In this document: positions 11,020 through 22,510 of the stretch, piece by piece
How positions within the stretch are numbered: the first letter of the stretch is position 1
Layout of the letters: each line of letters opens with the position of its first letter
Assembly (NCBI GenBank): GCA_033439765.1
Contig: JAULSN010000006.1
Coordinates: 1,674,001 to 1,738,000, forward strand
Direction: 5' to 3'
Origin: Lasiosphaeria ovina
Taxonomy: Eukaryota > Ascomycota > Sordariomycetes > Sordariales > Lasiosphaeriaceae
Length of the DNA: 64,000 nt
Made by a program: the position numbers and the translations under genes
The notes under the pieces: generated by a model
Database searches by the model: none
What the model was told of the DNA's origin: nothing
What the model saw: only the letters and a program-made list of their open reading frames with translations

Positions 11020-13962
11020 TTATACAGATTGCATGTAGTCGCCCCCGTCGTCGTCGTCCAGGGTGAAGCTGGTCCTCGCGCGCTTGGCAGCCTTTCTCCT
11101 CGTCGTCGTCGCCGCCCCCGACCCCGTCGTTCCACCTCCTCCCGCTCCTCCGGCCGCCGCCGCCGTCACTGTCGACGCCGGCGTCGTTTCCAATGCGCTT
11201 TGGTTCTGGTTCTGGTTCTGGTCCTGCTGGGTCGGCGTGACGGGCAGCGGGCCCTGTTCCTCCCACATGGCGCCGAGCGCGCCGGCGCCCATCTGGTCGA
11301 TGAACTGCGAGATGTCAAACGCCATCTCGGGCGTCGCGACGAGCGGCATCGACGCCGACGAGCTCCCCGTCGACAGCGACTCGGTCGACGAGTTGTTGCG
11401 CGCGTTTCCCCACGCGTCCCCCGCCGGCGACGTTGTGCCGCCACCGCCGCCGCCCCCACCGCCACTGCCGCCTCCCATGTTGCCCAGGTGGTGGTGCGAC
11501 GACAGGCCCGCCGCCACCACCGTCGCGGCGTCGAGCTGCGAAACTGAATAAATGCTGCCCCCCCTGCCGGCTACGGAGGCGCTTGAGGTGCCGGACGGAG
11601 CGACCGACACGCTGGAGTCCATCAGGGGAGATATTATGGCAGACGAGAGAAGTGGGTCGACGACGCTCATATTGTGGCCGTGCAGGCCGTTGTTGCCGTC
11701 GGACCCGGAGCGCACGGGGTCGACGACGGCGCTGACAATGTCGGCTAGGACCTGGATCACGTGCCCGACCTTGGCGGCGTGATTGTCTGGGTCGCTGTTG
11801 GCCACGACGGTGGCGTCGCGGAACTGGACCTGCAGCGCCTGCAGCAGTGCGATGTCGTCAGCTGCCTCTGTCGGCGGATCGTGCGCGTCGTCGCCCATGG
11901 CCTGGAAGAACGACTGTCTCCGTGAGGAGGAGGTTGAGGACGAGGAAGAGGAAGACGACCCTCCGGCGCCCATGCCGAGAATGTTTCTCGCAAGGATAAA
12001 GGGGGCGGCCGAAGGAAAGGCGATCGCGAGCCGCTGGATGCCGAGCGGCGGAGAGGGACCGGGCGATTTGGAGCCGTGTTGTTGTTGCGACCTCGGCCCA
12101 TCGGCGGTTGGTGTCGAGGGGGACGAGGATGCAGGGGTGTGGGGCTTCCCAACCGACGCCAGCGCCTGCGACATGCTGCTTGGTTTGCTGAGCAGCCGCT
12201 CCAGCCGCTCAACCCACGCGACATCGCGGCGCCCATCGCACGAGACTAGCAGCATCAAGCAACAGACACGAGCGTCAGCTAGCGCCTGGGCAGTGTCGGA
12301 CCTGTCTGCCTGGCCTGGCTTGCAGCCCTCTATTGCTTTGATTCGCGTGCCTAGGAAGGCAAGATGCAGCGATACGTTGTCTATTGTCGTCGGCACCGTT
12401 GATGACGGCACGCTGTGCTTTTGGGACCACATCTCGAGATTCTGGCGCAGTCTTCCGATCGAGAGACGCCGCTGCTGCGCCGACACCTGGGGCGTCTCGA
12501 CGAAAACAAAGCGGTGCAGTTCGCTCTGCAACGTGGCCAGCTCGCACCACGCCGCCCGCGTTGTTTCGGTCCGGCCGCTCCCCAGCGGCTCGGGAGTGGG
12601 CAACGACGTGCTCTGCGACTCGTGGGGTGTTGACGGGGACCCGAGCGTGTGGCCAGGAAGCCAGGTGGGTGTCCCCCTTGTCACGGCAGCGCACCGGTCT
12701 CTGATGTAGAGGGACCTGAAAACCTTTTGACGCTCCTCCACCTCCTCTGTCGAGAATGGCGACAGGCGGAGACCCTGCCCTGCCTGGTAGAGGCCCATCG
12801 CCTTCGCTAACGTGCAGGCCTGGGCGAACAAGCCGTCGCCAAGAGTTTCGCTGTGTGATTGTTGGGCAAGCAAGCTCTGAGCAACACGCCACAACGTTAG
12901 CCTCGTTCTGCAATTTCTGGCCCCTGATAAGGGTCGAAAAGGGGGTGGATGCTCACGAGGAGAGACAACGCCTGCACGTTCACGAGCCGGAGAGAGAGGA
13001 AAATGGTAGGTTTTTGGGTCGCCGCATGTGCTGCCTGCAGAAGGGGCTGGATAAAAGGGTCGGGCTGCTTGCCGATGCCTTGCTCGGCGCCAATAACAAG
13101 TAAGATGATCAGGTTGAAGCAGACGGCCCACGCTTCCGAAGCTGGATCCGACGGCTCGCTGTACGCACGCTCCATGGCCTTCTGGAACGTTGACCGGACA
13201 AAGATGTCGGTGCTGGGGTCCTCCTGGCTAAAGAAGCTGTCGAGGACAACTGAGAGGAACTGCCGTGACGGGAGCGAGATGGCATCCCGGCCTGACGAGT
13301 CCGCCTTGGACAGCCCCCGCCGGATGTCGTTCCCTGCATCTAGCCACATCTGTCCCACCAACTTGCCTGGCACGCTGTCGTGGCCGAAATGGGACGTCAA
13401 GTCCAGGCCGAAGTCGCGGCAGAGGGCAAGCAACGTCCACGGGCCGTGGTACTTTTCGAGAGAAGTGCCGTCGTCGCGCACGAGATGTCCGTCGGTCGAT
13501 GGGTCCAGGTCGCTGTCTCGCCCTCCAACATCCGAAGACCCATCCGCCATGGGAGCCATGTTGATGGGATATCCGTCGGCAATCCTGCTGTTCTTGAACA
13601 TGGCCGTTAATGTCGCGAGCTCGTCCTGCACCAGCCTCAGGCGGCTCTGGATGTCGTCGAAGCCCTGGCATCTGGGCCATGCCCCCCGTCAGCACAAGCC
13701 TGTGCAGTTAGGCACACTCCAGATGGTAGGTAGCCACCATGTCGAGGCTGGGTTCGTGCACTCACAGTACTTTTACGTGGTTCACCCTCTTGGCCGGAGA
13801 CGAGTAGACGCAATCAACGCGGTCGCGGGAGCAGCTGCCGCAACGGGGCCTCTCACGACCACATCGTATCTTGCGGTTCCTGCAGTTCGTGCACGCAACG
13901 TCCTGCATAGTCCAACTCTGAGGCAGCAGATGGAGCAATACGTAGTCAGCGGCCCGTTCCAT
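11020..13962 (-). CDS. Zn(II)2Cys6 transcription factor with fungal-specific middle domain, 3 exons
   Basis: Nuclear DNA-binding regulator of about 922 residues. Exons: 13766-13962, 12957-13671, 11020-12876. Exon 1 carries the binuclear zinc cluster (CTNCRNRKIRCGRERPRCGSC... with CX2CX6CX6CX2CX6C spacing) followed by the basic linker SPAKRVNHVKVL. Exon 2 begins after GGCCCAG and restores phase into a coiled-coil-like QGFDDIQSRLRLVQDEL. Exon 3 holds the fungal_trans-type core (ACTLAKAMGLYQ, EERQKVFRSLYIRDR). The long tail is disordered: Ser runs near the middle, a Gly run, a QDQNQNQNQ stretch, and a basic KAAKRARTSF end resembling a nuclear localisation signal. The start could instead be Met 13908, 18 codons downstream. 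It lies between tailoring genes, so it may regulate them; its targets are unknown. Confidence 0.88.
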
Positions 13963-15513
13963 GTCAATTCGGCGTGGTTGAAGCAGTGTACTGGGTAAAG
14001 GGGGTTCCTGCAGACGTGTACACGCGGACGGCGGCGGCGGCGCCGTGGACGTGCCTCACGGCACTGCCCCGCCCCCCGTGTTCTTGGATAGAAGACGTCG
14101 TGGGCAATCGCCCTCCCCCTTCCGCCCAAGTCCAACCGACGGTCTTGCCTAGTTCAAAGACTCACCTCTTGCTTGCTTGTGCTCGCCATAAATTCCGGCT
14201 GTGTCGTCTGATTCCGTGCTGATACCGAGGGCCCTGAACGTCATGGTCTCGTCACGGTTCCAGTGGGATGGTTGAAGGCCATGGGGTTAGCGGTTGGTCA
14301 AGGCTTTAAGAGAGCTGCCGTCTAAATGGCTTGACAGGGGGGGTGAGAGGGTAAGGGTGGAGGCGGTCGGCTGGGCTTGGCTAGGGTGATAGGGAAAGGG
14401 TGTGCGTCAGGGAAGGGGCAGCGGTACGTACATACACCGACGATGCCACATAGCGAGCTGCACTGTAGATCAACCCCAACCACCACCATCACCACCACCA
14501 CCACCACCACCACCACCACCACCACTCATTCCCACTACCATGCAACCTAGTTGATCCTGCGGCTAGTTTCCGTGGGCATGACCACTCGTGGTCAGCACTC
14601 AGTAGCTGCCAAAACACATCCGTATCTCTTCAGCTTCAAGCCGGGCTGTTCGCCTTCCCATTAGGCCCTTCTCTGGAATGAGGCCCACCCCGTTCACTCT
14701 TCTTTCCCTGGCCAACCATTGCTCTGCTGTAGACTTTGAATCTGCCGAGTGGGACAGCACGAAGTAGATCCCCTAGAGATTGGGGAGACCAGTGGCCTTT
14801 CACGGCCCATTCCGCGGCTGCTCAGCTCGCCATTGACATAGCGTAGGAACTTAGCAGCGCGAGGATCGCGGGGCCATCTCTGTCCCACACGTGTACAATA
14901 AACGTACCTAAATCCTTTCATGCGACCGCCCGCCTCGCTCGAGCGCGGTTGGGCGAGACCAAACCTGCGCCTCTGATTGGTCTGTCCACCCCGAATTGTC
15001 CAACCACTGGCATCGGATGATGCTGGCCTGTGACCGAGACCTGCGCTATGGCATCTTATCTCTAGCGAAGCCTGTTGCTGTGTGTACATATCCGTCCTGC
15101 TGTAAAAAAAAAAGACAACTAGACTGCCCATCTTAATAATGGGCGTTTGAAGTGCAATGTATTTCTTGGCACTCCCAGGCTCTGCGAGATCAGGGGCGAG
15201 TCCAGAACCACACCGGTCTCAGCCCGCCGCCTCTCGGAGCGCCAGTGGCGCCTGTCACTAACTCCCGGATCTTCGGGGGCCGTGCAACGGAAAGGAAAAT
15301 CACTTGCGGGCGGGAGGGAAGCCGGTAGTCGGGCGCGAGGCCCCCCATGTCCATGACCGGGGTACAAGGGTCACCGAAAGTACTATGTAGATGTACACTG
15401 CCGTGCGTACGTGCTCCCGTACACACGTACATAAAAAGGTCTCGGGACAAGACAAAATTGCGCTCTTAGTCGGCTGTCCTGTCATGTAAAAAGGACCAAG
15501 AACGGAGAGTACT
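13963..15513. other. Upstream region of the transcription factor, no gene supported
   Basis: 1.55 kb containing the presumed promoter and leader of the leftward Zn2Cys6 gene and a trinucleotide microsatellite. ORFs on both strands are short and mutually overlapping. Confidence 0.5.
14479..14525. repeat. (ACC)n microsatellite
   Basis: About 15 copies of ACC/CAC with one ATC interruption, about 0.5 kb upstream of the Zn2Cys6 start codon. It lies in non-coding DNA. Confidence 0.95.
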
Positions 15514-16411
15514 GTGTCAGCGATTGGTCAGGCGAAAGCAAGGCGATTTGAGCAGTCCCCACTTCGCGGGTTTGGCCAAAGTCGAGACCCCTGGGCATCA
15601 TCCCGCCTTTCAGCCAGCCCCATCCCGCCAGTCTTGCCCAACTTGGGACCAACGCCCAGTGCAGTTATCGACTGCACCAACTCATCGCCACTGTCGGGGC
15701 TGTGGAGCCCACAGAGCCACCCGAAGCACCTATTTTACGGGCCTGGCTGCGTGCAACGGCATCTTCTCAATGTGCTGCCGTCTCCCAAGTCCCGCGTCTT
15801 CATCATGGCCGGACAGACGCTGGCGACGCAGACGCCACTGATTCGCCAGCTCGAGGCCCTCCTTGGAAGCGACCTCCATGCTGGCACTTTTGCGGGCATC
15901 AAGCAGCATGGGCAGACAGCCGGAGTGGACGACGCGCTAGTCCAGGTGTCTGCAGATCCTTCCATCGATACCATTCTTTCCGTGGGCGGCGGATCACCGA
16001 TCGATTCGGCAAAGGTCATCTCGTTTCGCACCAACGAGCAGCGGGGCCATTTCCTCACTCCATCGCAATCCCAACCACCCTAAGCGCGGCAGAATATATC
16101 CCCGGCGGTGGCTTCACACGCGACGACGGGGTCAAGGTGGGCTTCATGGCAGACGGCATGGGGGTGAGCGCCGTCTTTTCGACGCCCTCTTTACACGCTG
16201 CACGCCTCGCACCCTCCTTCTGGCCAGTGGCGTCCGGGCCATTGACCACGCGGTCGAGACAGTTTACCACCCGCAGGCGTCACTGATGCCCTGGAAGTTA
16301 ACAGCGTGCTGGGCTCTGGGGGTCTTGTTTAAATTCCTGCCGCTGGTGGCGGCCAAGCTGGATAATGGTATGGCACAGCCAAGCAGCGAAGCAGCCACGC
16401 GTCTTGGAGAC

Positions 16412-16435
16412 GAGAACGAGAACGAGAACGAGAAC
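16412..16435. repeat. (GAGAAC)4 microsatellite inside the pseudogene
   Basis: Hexanucleotide repeat that would encode Glu-Asn repeats. It lies where family members show no such insertion, next to a change of frame. Confidence 0.85.
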
Positions 16436-16505
16436 GGCGGCAGAGCCGGAAACGCCAAGGCGGAAGTGCTATGAGAGCAATCAATCTTGCAGCACCAGAC
16501 GCCGA

Positions 16506-16529
16506 CAGCAGCAGCAGCAGCAGCAGCAG
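16506..16529. repeat. (CAG)8 microsatellite inside the pseudogene
   Basis: Eight CAG units, reading as poly-Ser in the local frame, in the poorly conserved middle of the broken dehydrogenase. Confidence 0.9.
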
Positions 16530-17159
16530 TCTCGACGACATGCTCACTGTGCTGATGCTGGCAGCCTATGCCAGCTCTGGCCTCCGAGGCGCCAACCTTT
16601 GGCGGTGGCATGGGATTATCTCATGCGCTGGGACATGCCCTTGGCAGCCCGTACGGGATTTCGCGTGAGTGACTTGTTTGTTTTATCTCTCATTCTTTGC
16701 ATGCAGGGTGTCCTGCAGGAAGGCGATCATGGTTGCAGCCCCCGAGCAGCCGCGGCGAGCATGCATGGATGGTAGCAGTGGAGTGGGATTGCATGCGCTG
16801 AGCTGATAACACGCCTACCCTCCATGAACCTGGCGGTAGACGGCGAGATGAGCTGCTTGACCTTGGCTGCTGTAATCCGCCTCAAAGCCAAACACAGCGC
16901 AGAAGCCGCATCGCAAATTAGCTGCTTTCTGCTCCCGGCCATCAGACAGACGCCGACTGGCGATGCAGTCCGGGATGCTCTGGGGTTTGCCAGGCTGCTC
17001 GATCAACTCGTCGAGCAGCTGGGGCTGAAGCAGCGGCCGCTTTCCGAGCGGGGCATAGGCATGGACCAGGTTCCGATTATAGCTAGGCGCGCTGTGAAGG
17101 GACCCGAGGAGAAAGAGCTGCGGCACGCTATGACCGAATTGGTCGAAGCTCTGTTCTAA

Positions 17160-19411
17160 TTGCCTGTCCTGTGATTGAAGGGGCTGGCTAGCTCTGCCAA
17201 TCTTCCAAGACCGGAATTGGGTGAGTGGGCTGTTGAGTGGGTGAAGGCGATGCGTTGGGCGAGGGCTAGGGTAGAGAGTCACGAAAGAGAACATGGAGAA
17301 AGGTGAAATCTGCCATTCTTGTGATCAATCAGTGCATCAGTGCGGACAGAATGCTGTGGGGGGAAGGTGGGGCGCCACTGCCCGAAGAGCCGTCGGCAAG
17401 AATACGGCGGTGATCGCTCTTGCATTTGCTGCATGTCTCAACGCCTCACGACATTCATTGCTTCTCACGGAAGCCAGCTCAAGGCAACGACATCATCGCG
17501 CATGGAACACAGGGGATGCCAGAGGACTAAAGAGAATTGCGATTGCCATCCGACAGAATTGACGGACAATTGGGAGAGCCATCTTAGTATCTCACCCTTG
17601 CCGTGTGATGTGAAGCGTGCACTGCGTTCGAAATTCGAAATCGGAGAAATGCCCATCCTCGGCCATGGGAAAGGGCAACCTGAATGGGCTGCCGAGCTGA
17701 AAACACAAGCTTTTCGGCTAGTTCCCGGGAGGCGCCGAAAACGAACTCATCAGTCAAGCCGTCGTAACATCACATTTGGATTAGCATCAGCCCAGTAGCT
17801 CCGAGTCGAAGGCCGACCCTGCTCACGGAATGTATCCATATCCGTGCTGTAGTGTAGTTAGTGTATGTACGTACACCGTACCCTGTCCGGTTCGTGGTAG
17901 CAGTACAGTACTGTGCCGGGGACCAAGCAGCTCACCGCCTGTCGCACAGCTCTAGCGGTCGATCATCCAAGACCCTAGGACTCGGAGCGTCTGTCTGCGT
18001 ACTTGGCCTGTCATTCATTGCCTGGTCGGCCTGGCTGGAGGTGGTGTGGGCAAGTGGGGCGGCCAAATGCGAAAAGAGAATCGCGCTTGCCGCGTTCCAC
18101 CTGATCCCAATTCCCATCCCCCTCCCGTCGTTTCCCAACTGACTGTGATTCGGACGTCCAGTCGCAACCCCCCCTCGATCTCCGAAGTAATTGCTCGGTA
18201 TGCCAGCTACAGGTTGGTTGTGGATTGGTGATGGGACGAAACGCCTGGGGAAGTTGGTGCCTTTGTTGCGTCAGCTCCCTCGTCCCTTGCCCCTATGTAT
18301 CATAGCTAGCGCTATGGCTGAGAATACCTCTAAGTGGGATGGCCGTGGTGTAAGGTGGGGGGTTCCGTTTCGCCTCTTGAGTTGCAAGAGTCAGGTATGT
18401 TTGCACCGGACTGCAAACCAGCTAAACCTTTCGTCCACATCATCGTTTCTCAATCAGTGTTCAGCTATGTCGTGCTGGGCCAGGTACTCTGACGATAGAG
18501 TGCTGCGAGTCAAACACGTTGTGATCGCTGCTTCCCTCTGGATGCCCGGAATGTGGTCTAGGATCATGTAATCGGAAGCTGCCTGGTTCTCGCCTTTCTC
18601 TGGCTTTGACCCCGCTAAAAGCTTCTTGATGGTGCACGCATGGCCGCCACAGGTCCGCAAACGGCAGTGCGGTTAGTTCAATCGTAGGAACACGAGACCG
18701 TTTGGCTGTTACGTTGCAAACATGGAGTGGAAAGAGAACGGACGACTTCGCAATGGGATGAGGTCCCTAAACTCTGAAAAGTGGGGCAAGTAGAACGGCG
18801 GGCGTGCGGGGTAAAGACGGTTTTGTTTCGGCCGGCCTGGCCAAAGTGGCAAGCACGCTCTCGGCTTCATTCACAAGACCCGACGGGCGATGTTGAGGGG
18901 AGGGGGTGGCACGGCAGCAGCCGTTCGCATCATCTGGAAAGAATCCGCCTGTCTTTCCGGCCGCTGACTGGGGAAGTCCATTGTTTCACAAGGCCATGGA
19001 TTACATCATCTCAACTTTTAAGGTTTCCCGCTAGCATGACGTCGTATTGAGAGAGAGCTGGGTGTTGCAATAACTGGAAGTTGGACTCCAATTCTCCAAT
19101 ACCTGAATTAATTAAGGCGTGCATCGTCGCTCTTAACCCGTATCGCGAGCCCTCGCTTTGAAACCTAAACGCCGTCGCTTCTTTAATCGTAAACGCGACA
19201 CCCGACTTCACGTCAACTATATTAACTCTGTACTTGCTGCCATTGCCATAACTCACTTCCGCTTCCGATCAACTCGCACCACCACCATCCAATACTAAGC
19301 CTCTAATTAACTACCCGAAATACTTGGTAATTAATTAACTTGGCAGTTGAGACCAAGAGAGACAGCAGCAACCCAGTCAAACCAGCAACGGAAAAAGGAT
19401 ATAATCCCAAC
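17160..19411. other. Intergenic stretch, no gene supported
   Basis: 2.25 kb between the dehydrogenase pseudogene and the NmrA-like gene. ORFs of 60-150 codons exist (for example 17340-17798) but show no domain, no codon-level signal I recognise and no plausible splicing partner. The last few hundred bases, AT-richer with repeated TTAATTAA, are the likely promoter of the next gene. Confidence 0.55.
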
Positions 19412-20465
19412 ATGGCTATCCTTCTCACCGGCGGCGCCAATGCCCAAACCGCCCGGCGTATCGCCAGCCTCTGCGACGAGGCCAAGATCCCGTACCTCTT
19501 CGCGTCGCGCAGCGCTCCTGCGTCTGGCAGCTCGAACCCGCCGCAGGTCAAGTTCGACTGGACCGATGCCAGCACCTATGAGAACCCCTTCAAATATTCC
19601 TTCCCTGGCGGGGAGTCCATCCGCGCCGTCTACATGATCATGCCACGCGTGCCGCAGCCCGAGAAGCACATGAACGCCTTTATCGACGTCGCCGTCGCCC
19701 GCGGTGCCAAGCGGTTCGTCTTCATGGCCGGCACCACAGTTGCGAAGCCGACAAGCGAAGGCCCGGCCAACGTGTGGCAGCATATGCTGGACAAGGGAGT
19801 CGAGTGGGCTGTGTGTCGTCCCACGTGGTTCATGGGTGAGTTCAATTTCCGTTTCAATTTCAGACCTCTGTCCTGTCACTCTCCACTGTCTCGGGTGCAG
19901 ACACTGATCGAGACCTGGCTTCACACAGACAACCTGGCCGACGGCCTGCACCAAAAGACGCTGAAGGAGGAGGGCAAGCTTTACAGCTGCATTGGGGACG
20001 CCAAGGTCCCCTTCATCAGCGCCGTCGACATCGGCAGCGTGGCCTTTGCCGCCCTGACGGCCTCGAAACCCCCCAACACCGACTACCGCATCGTCGGTCC
20101 CGACCTCCTGACGTATGACCAGGTAACTATATCATTTCCTCGACTATACTGTCCTAGACACAACCCGGAAACGACCAATTTGCTAACCAAGGGGGGCCCG
20201 TCCCACACAATAAAACCAGGTTGCTGCTCAGCTGGCCGAAATCCTCGGTCGGCCCGTCGAGCACGTCCGGCTGACGCCCGAGGAGCGGACCGAGCAGCTC
20301 AAGAAGCTCGGCCTCGACGCCCACTCGGCGCAGTACACGACGTGGCTGGAGACGCAGGCTTCGGGCGAGGAGCACATGAACGACACCGTGGAGAAAGTCA
20401 CGGGCAAGCCGCCCGTCAGCTTCCACACTTTCATCGAGCAGAACAAGAAGCTTTGGCAGTCGTGA
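19412..20465 (+). CDS. NmrA-like / EasG-type NAD(P)-binding reductase, 3 exons
   Basis: Atypical short-chain reductase of the family that includes ergot-alkaloid festuclavine/agroclavine dehydrogenases. Exons: 19412-19835, 19929-20122, 20220-20465, giving about 287 residues. Splicing from GTGAGT to CACACAG restores WFMDNLADGLHQKTLKEEGKLYS, and the second intron joins LLTYDQ to VAAQLAEILGRPVEHVRL; both fit the family. Other landmarks: N-terminal MAILLTGG strand, SIRAVYMIMPR, GAKRFVFMAGTTVAKP and VDIGSVAFAAL. Oddity: the usual glycine-rich GGTGKT-type loop reads GGANAQTARRIA, so cofactor binding may be altered. It is probably cytosolic. Its neighbours (cupin, reductase, P450) suggest a tailoring role, but no substrate can be assigned. 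Confidence 0.9.
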
Positions 20466-20748
20466 TTCGGAATGTCCAGCGACGCAGAAAGCTGCCCAGG
20501 TTTCCCTTTTTACATTCATTCGTGTTGCTATTATTAACTGTTGTTATTATTACTATCATACGTTGGACATCTGGGAGAGGCACTCTGACAAACCGAAATC
20601 ATATTGTTTGGACGGCTGGTGGGAGCAATTACGACCAGATTGAATCAACATGTGGAAAGAAGCTACCTTCTTACAGGCATTCATAAACGTACAAACGGTG
20701 ACAGTTCGCCGTGAAACTCGCGCTAGTTGAGACAGGAGATGATGGTAA

Positions 20749-21640
20749 TTACTCTATCACTTCAACCGCGGCAGCGACCTCGTGAACAACACTGTGCTTG
20801 ACTCTCTTGGACGACGGGCCGTTGACGCCGTTTAGCAGTCCCACCGGTGCGTCCGCTTCCACCTGCAGGGCTGATGATAATTGCTTCTTGTCCTTGATAC
20901 CATTGCTGTCCGAAGCCCAGCCATTTGTCTCGAGCCGCGCCGTGTCCTCGGCCGACAGGGGGATGGTGGCAAAGCGCCGGAGGCTCTGGGCGTTGATCTC
21001 GGGCGTCAGCACCGCGCCCTCCCCAATCATGTTCTCGAGGTGCTCGAAGTAGCGGATGAAGAAGCCGGGCGTGGCCGTGTTGATGAAGACGGCCTCCTCG
21101 TCGAACGGGTTGCTGAACTTGTGCGGCAGCCGCACCGGCACCGTCACCATCTCCCCTGCCAAGACGTCGACGCTCGGTCTGCCAGGGACGTGGAAACGGA
21201 CCTTGCCTTTCTGGATCACGGGAGAGTGACGAAAGAAGGGTCAGTAATTGAATGGGTGGTGGATGACATGGAGAGAGGGACAGAGAGTGTGCGTGTGAGA
21301 AAGAAAGATGACGCGCTTACCGTTACATAGAATCCCTCGTCGTGCATCTCGTGGAAGTGGAAGACCGGCCCATCGCTCTGCGGAGGAAGGAGACTCTCGA
21401 TGACGCTGAGTCGATACTGGGTGTTGGAGCCGTCTTCGATGGGCCGCCACAGGTCTGAACCACGTCCGCAGATGCTCCTTCAGTCATGTACTCTAGAGCG
21501 TCGGGAGGAAGGGGAAACCATGACATGAACATCAACCCGGAGAGTAACGTACACTGGCCGAGCCGCCGCCAGGGAACGTTTTCTGGCTTGAAGTGGTTGA
21601 TTTTGAGGGTCGAGGCGTAGGCTTCGTGCTGGGAGTCCAT
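20749..21640 (-). CDS. Cupin-domain protein, 3 exons
   Basis: Single-domain cupin of about 234 residues; such small proteins act as metal-dependent dioxygenases, isomerases or binding proteins. Exons: 21555-21640, 21321-21477, 20749-21210. The first join (CA|G) gives RLGQSICGRGSDLWRPIEDG, and the second gives DEGFYVTKGKVRFHVPG. Cupin motif 1 is visible as GPVFHFHEMHDEGFYVTKG (two His and a Glu as likely metal ligands). Motif 2 is the PVRLPHKFSNPF stretch with a third His. The C-terminal third is polar and probably disordered. Its 3' end faces the 3' end of the NmrA-like gene with a 283-bp gap, and it is divergent from the reductase at 22511. Confidence 0.88.
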
Positions 21641-22510
21641 GTTGAAATGTGGACTGTGCCAGCGACCGAACGAGAACAGGAGTTGAGGGGCTCAGGGGCT
21701 CAGGGGGCTTGGAGGCTCGGGGTAGCAGCTTGTTGAGAGCTGGGACTGCGAGCTCAATCCAGGCGTGAAAGAAGCAAGTTGAAAGCGTTCCCGCGCATTC
21801 ATTAGCATCATTTGGCCAGGACGCTCTAAATACCACACCAGGGAAGTTCCAAAGACAGTCCGCTCGTCGGGTGGCTCCGAATGTCACGCCAGCGGTTGAG
21901 GGTAGCCCACAATGGCCTTCACTGGCATTGGCTTCCCCTCTCGGCCGACCTTAAAGCGTGGCCCCATTTCTGTGCGCCATGTCTTGTTCGCACTAGATGA
22001 CAAACAAACGTCCTCAGGTCACGGCACCGGTTGCCAGCAATGGATTCTGGGCTCCAGGGGCTGCCAAGGCCCGGCCCACGGCGGTCCCCTGCGGCGGCCC
22101 GGAACCCGGACACCGAGCCATCGGAACCCGCTCCCGGCTCGCCACAAAAGCCGCTAGCAAATGTTACTAAAACCGATGTCTCCCTTTTGGCCGCCGCTAG
22201 CTTCTCCAGACGGACACGTGAACACAATGTTCGGGGCCCGTTTACCCAGTCGTATGCAGGTCGGCCGGTGTCTCAGTGGGGCATTTACACATGCAAGGGT
22301 TGGTGCGAAGACGCCACAAACCTTGATGTCGAGTCGTGACTGAATGCCGTCTGGAGACCGCTGCGTAATCGATTGGGCCCGTGTAATTCTACCCCTGGAA
22401 TTGCCAACCCTGGACATTGGCCGAGCACTCACCTTTTGTTTTATTTTTGGGCGAATATTTCTTAATTATTAATCAGCAGATCGCCTGATCGTTGGATCGT
22501 CGTCGCGACA
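21641..22510. promoter_or_regulatory. Bidirectional promoter region between cupin and MDR genes
   Basis: 870 bp between two divergent start codons with no supported gene. The right end is AT-rich (TTAATTATTAAT about 22460-22475), as in many fungal promoters. Inferred from layout only. Confidence 0.45.

Larger units (their letters stand above)
15514..17159 (+). pseudogene. Iron-containing alcohol dehydrogenase / maleylacetate reductase-like pseudogene
   Basis: Group III Fe-dependent dehydrogenase, most like maleylacetate reductase, with the reading frame broken several times. Family-like segments in order: HPKHLFYGPGCVQRHLLNVLPSP (about 15710 on), the nucleotide-binding SVGGGSPIDSAKVISFRTNEQRGHF to 16059, then a shift into SIAIPTTLSAAEYIPGG, then a shift near 16178 into LLLASGVRAIDHAVETVYHPQASLMPWKL. 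Next come LAAYASSGLRGAN, a further shift into GGMGLSHALGHALGSPYGIS (metal-site histidines), and the C-terminus SCLTLAAVIRLKA to PLSERGIGMDQVPII, ending in VEALF. A canonical intron 16665-16839 restores SPYGIS-HGEMSC, so real splicing once occurred there. The shifts leave no room for introns. The start is uncertain; resemblance begins near 15700. Confidence 0.85.

Noticed and set aside
11017..11782. Plus-strand ORFs of 76-176 codons opposite the first Zn2Cys6 gene
   Set aside because: They are antisense shadows of its GC-rich disordered tail, consisting of Arg/Pro- and Ala-rich strings.
14546..14566. Word resembling the 5' end of 18S rRNA (gttgatcctgc)
   Set aside because: Only about 11 bp match and the following sequence does not continue as rRNA.
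17340..17798. 152-codon plus-strand ORF
   Set aside because: No recognisable motif and no supporting context; kept as intergenic.
19011..19256. 81-codon minus-strand ORF upstream of the NmrA-like gene
   Set aside because: Unrecognised; position suggests promoter DNA.
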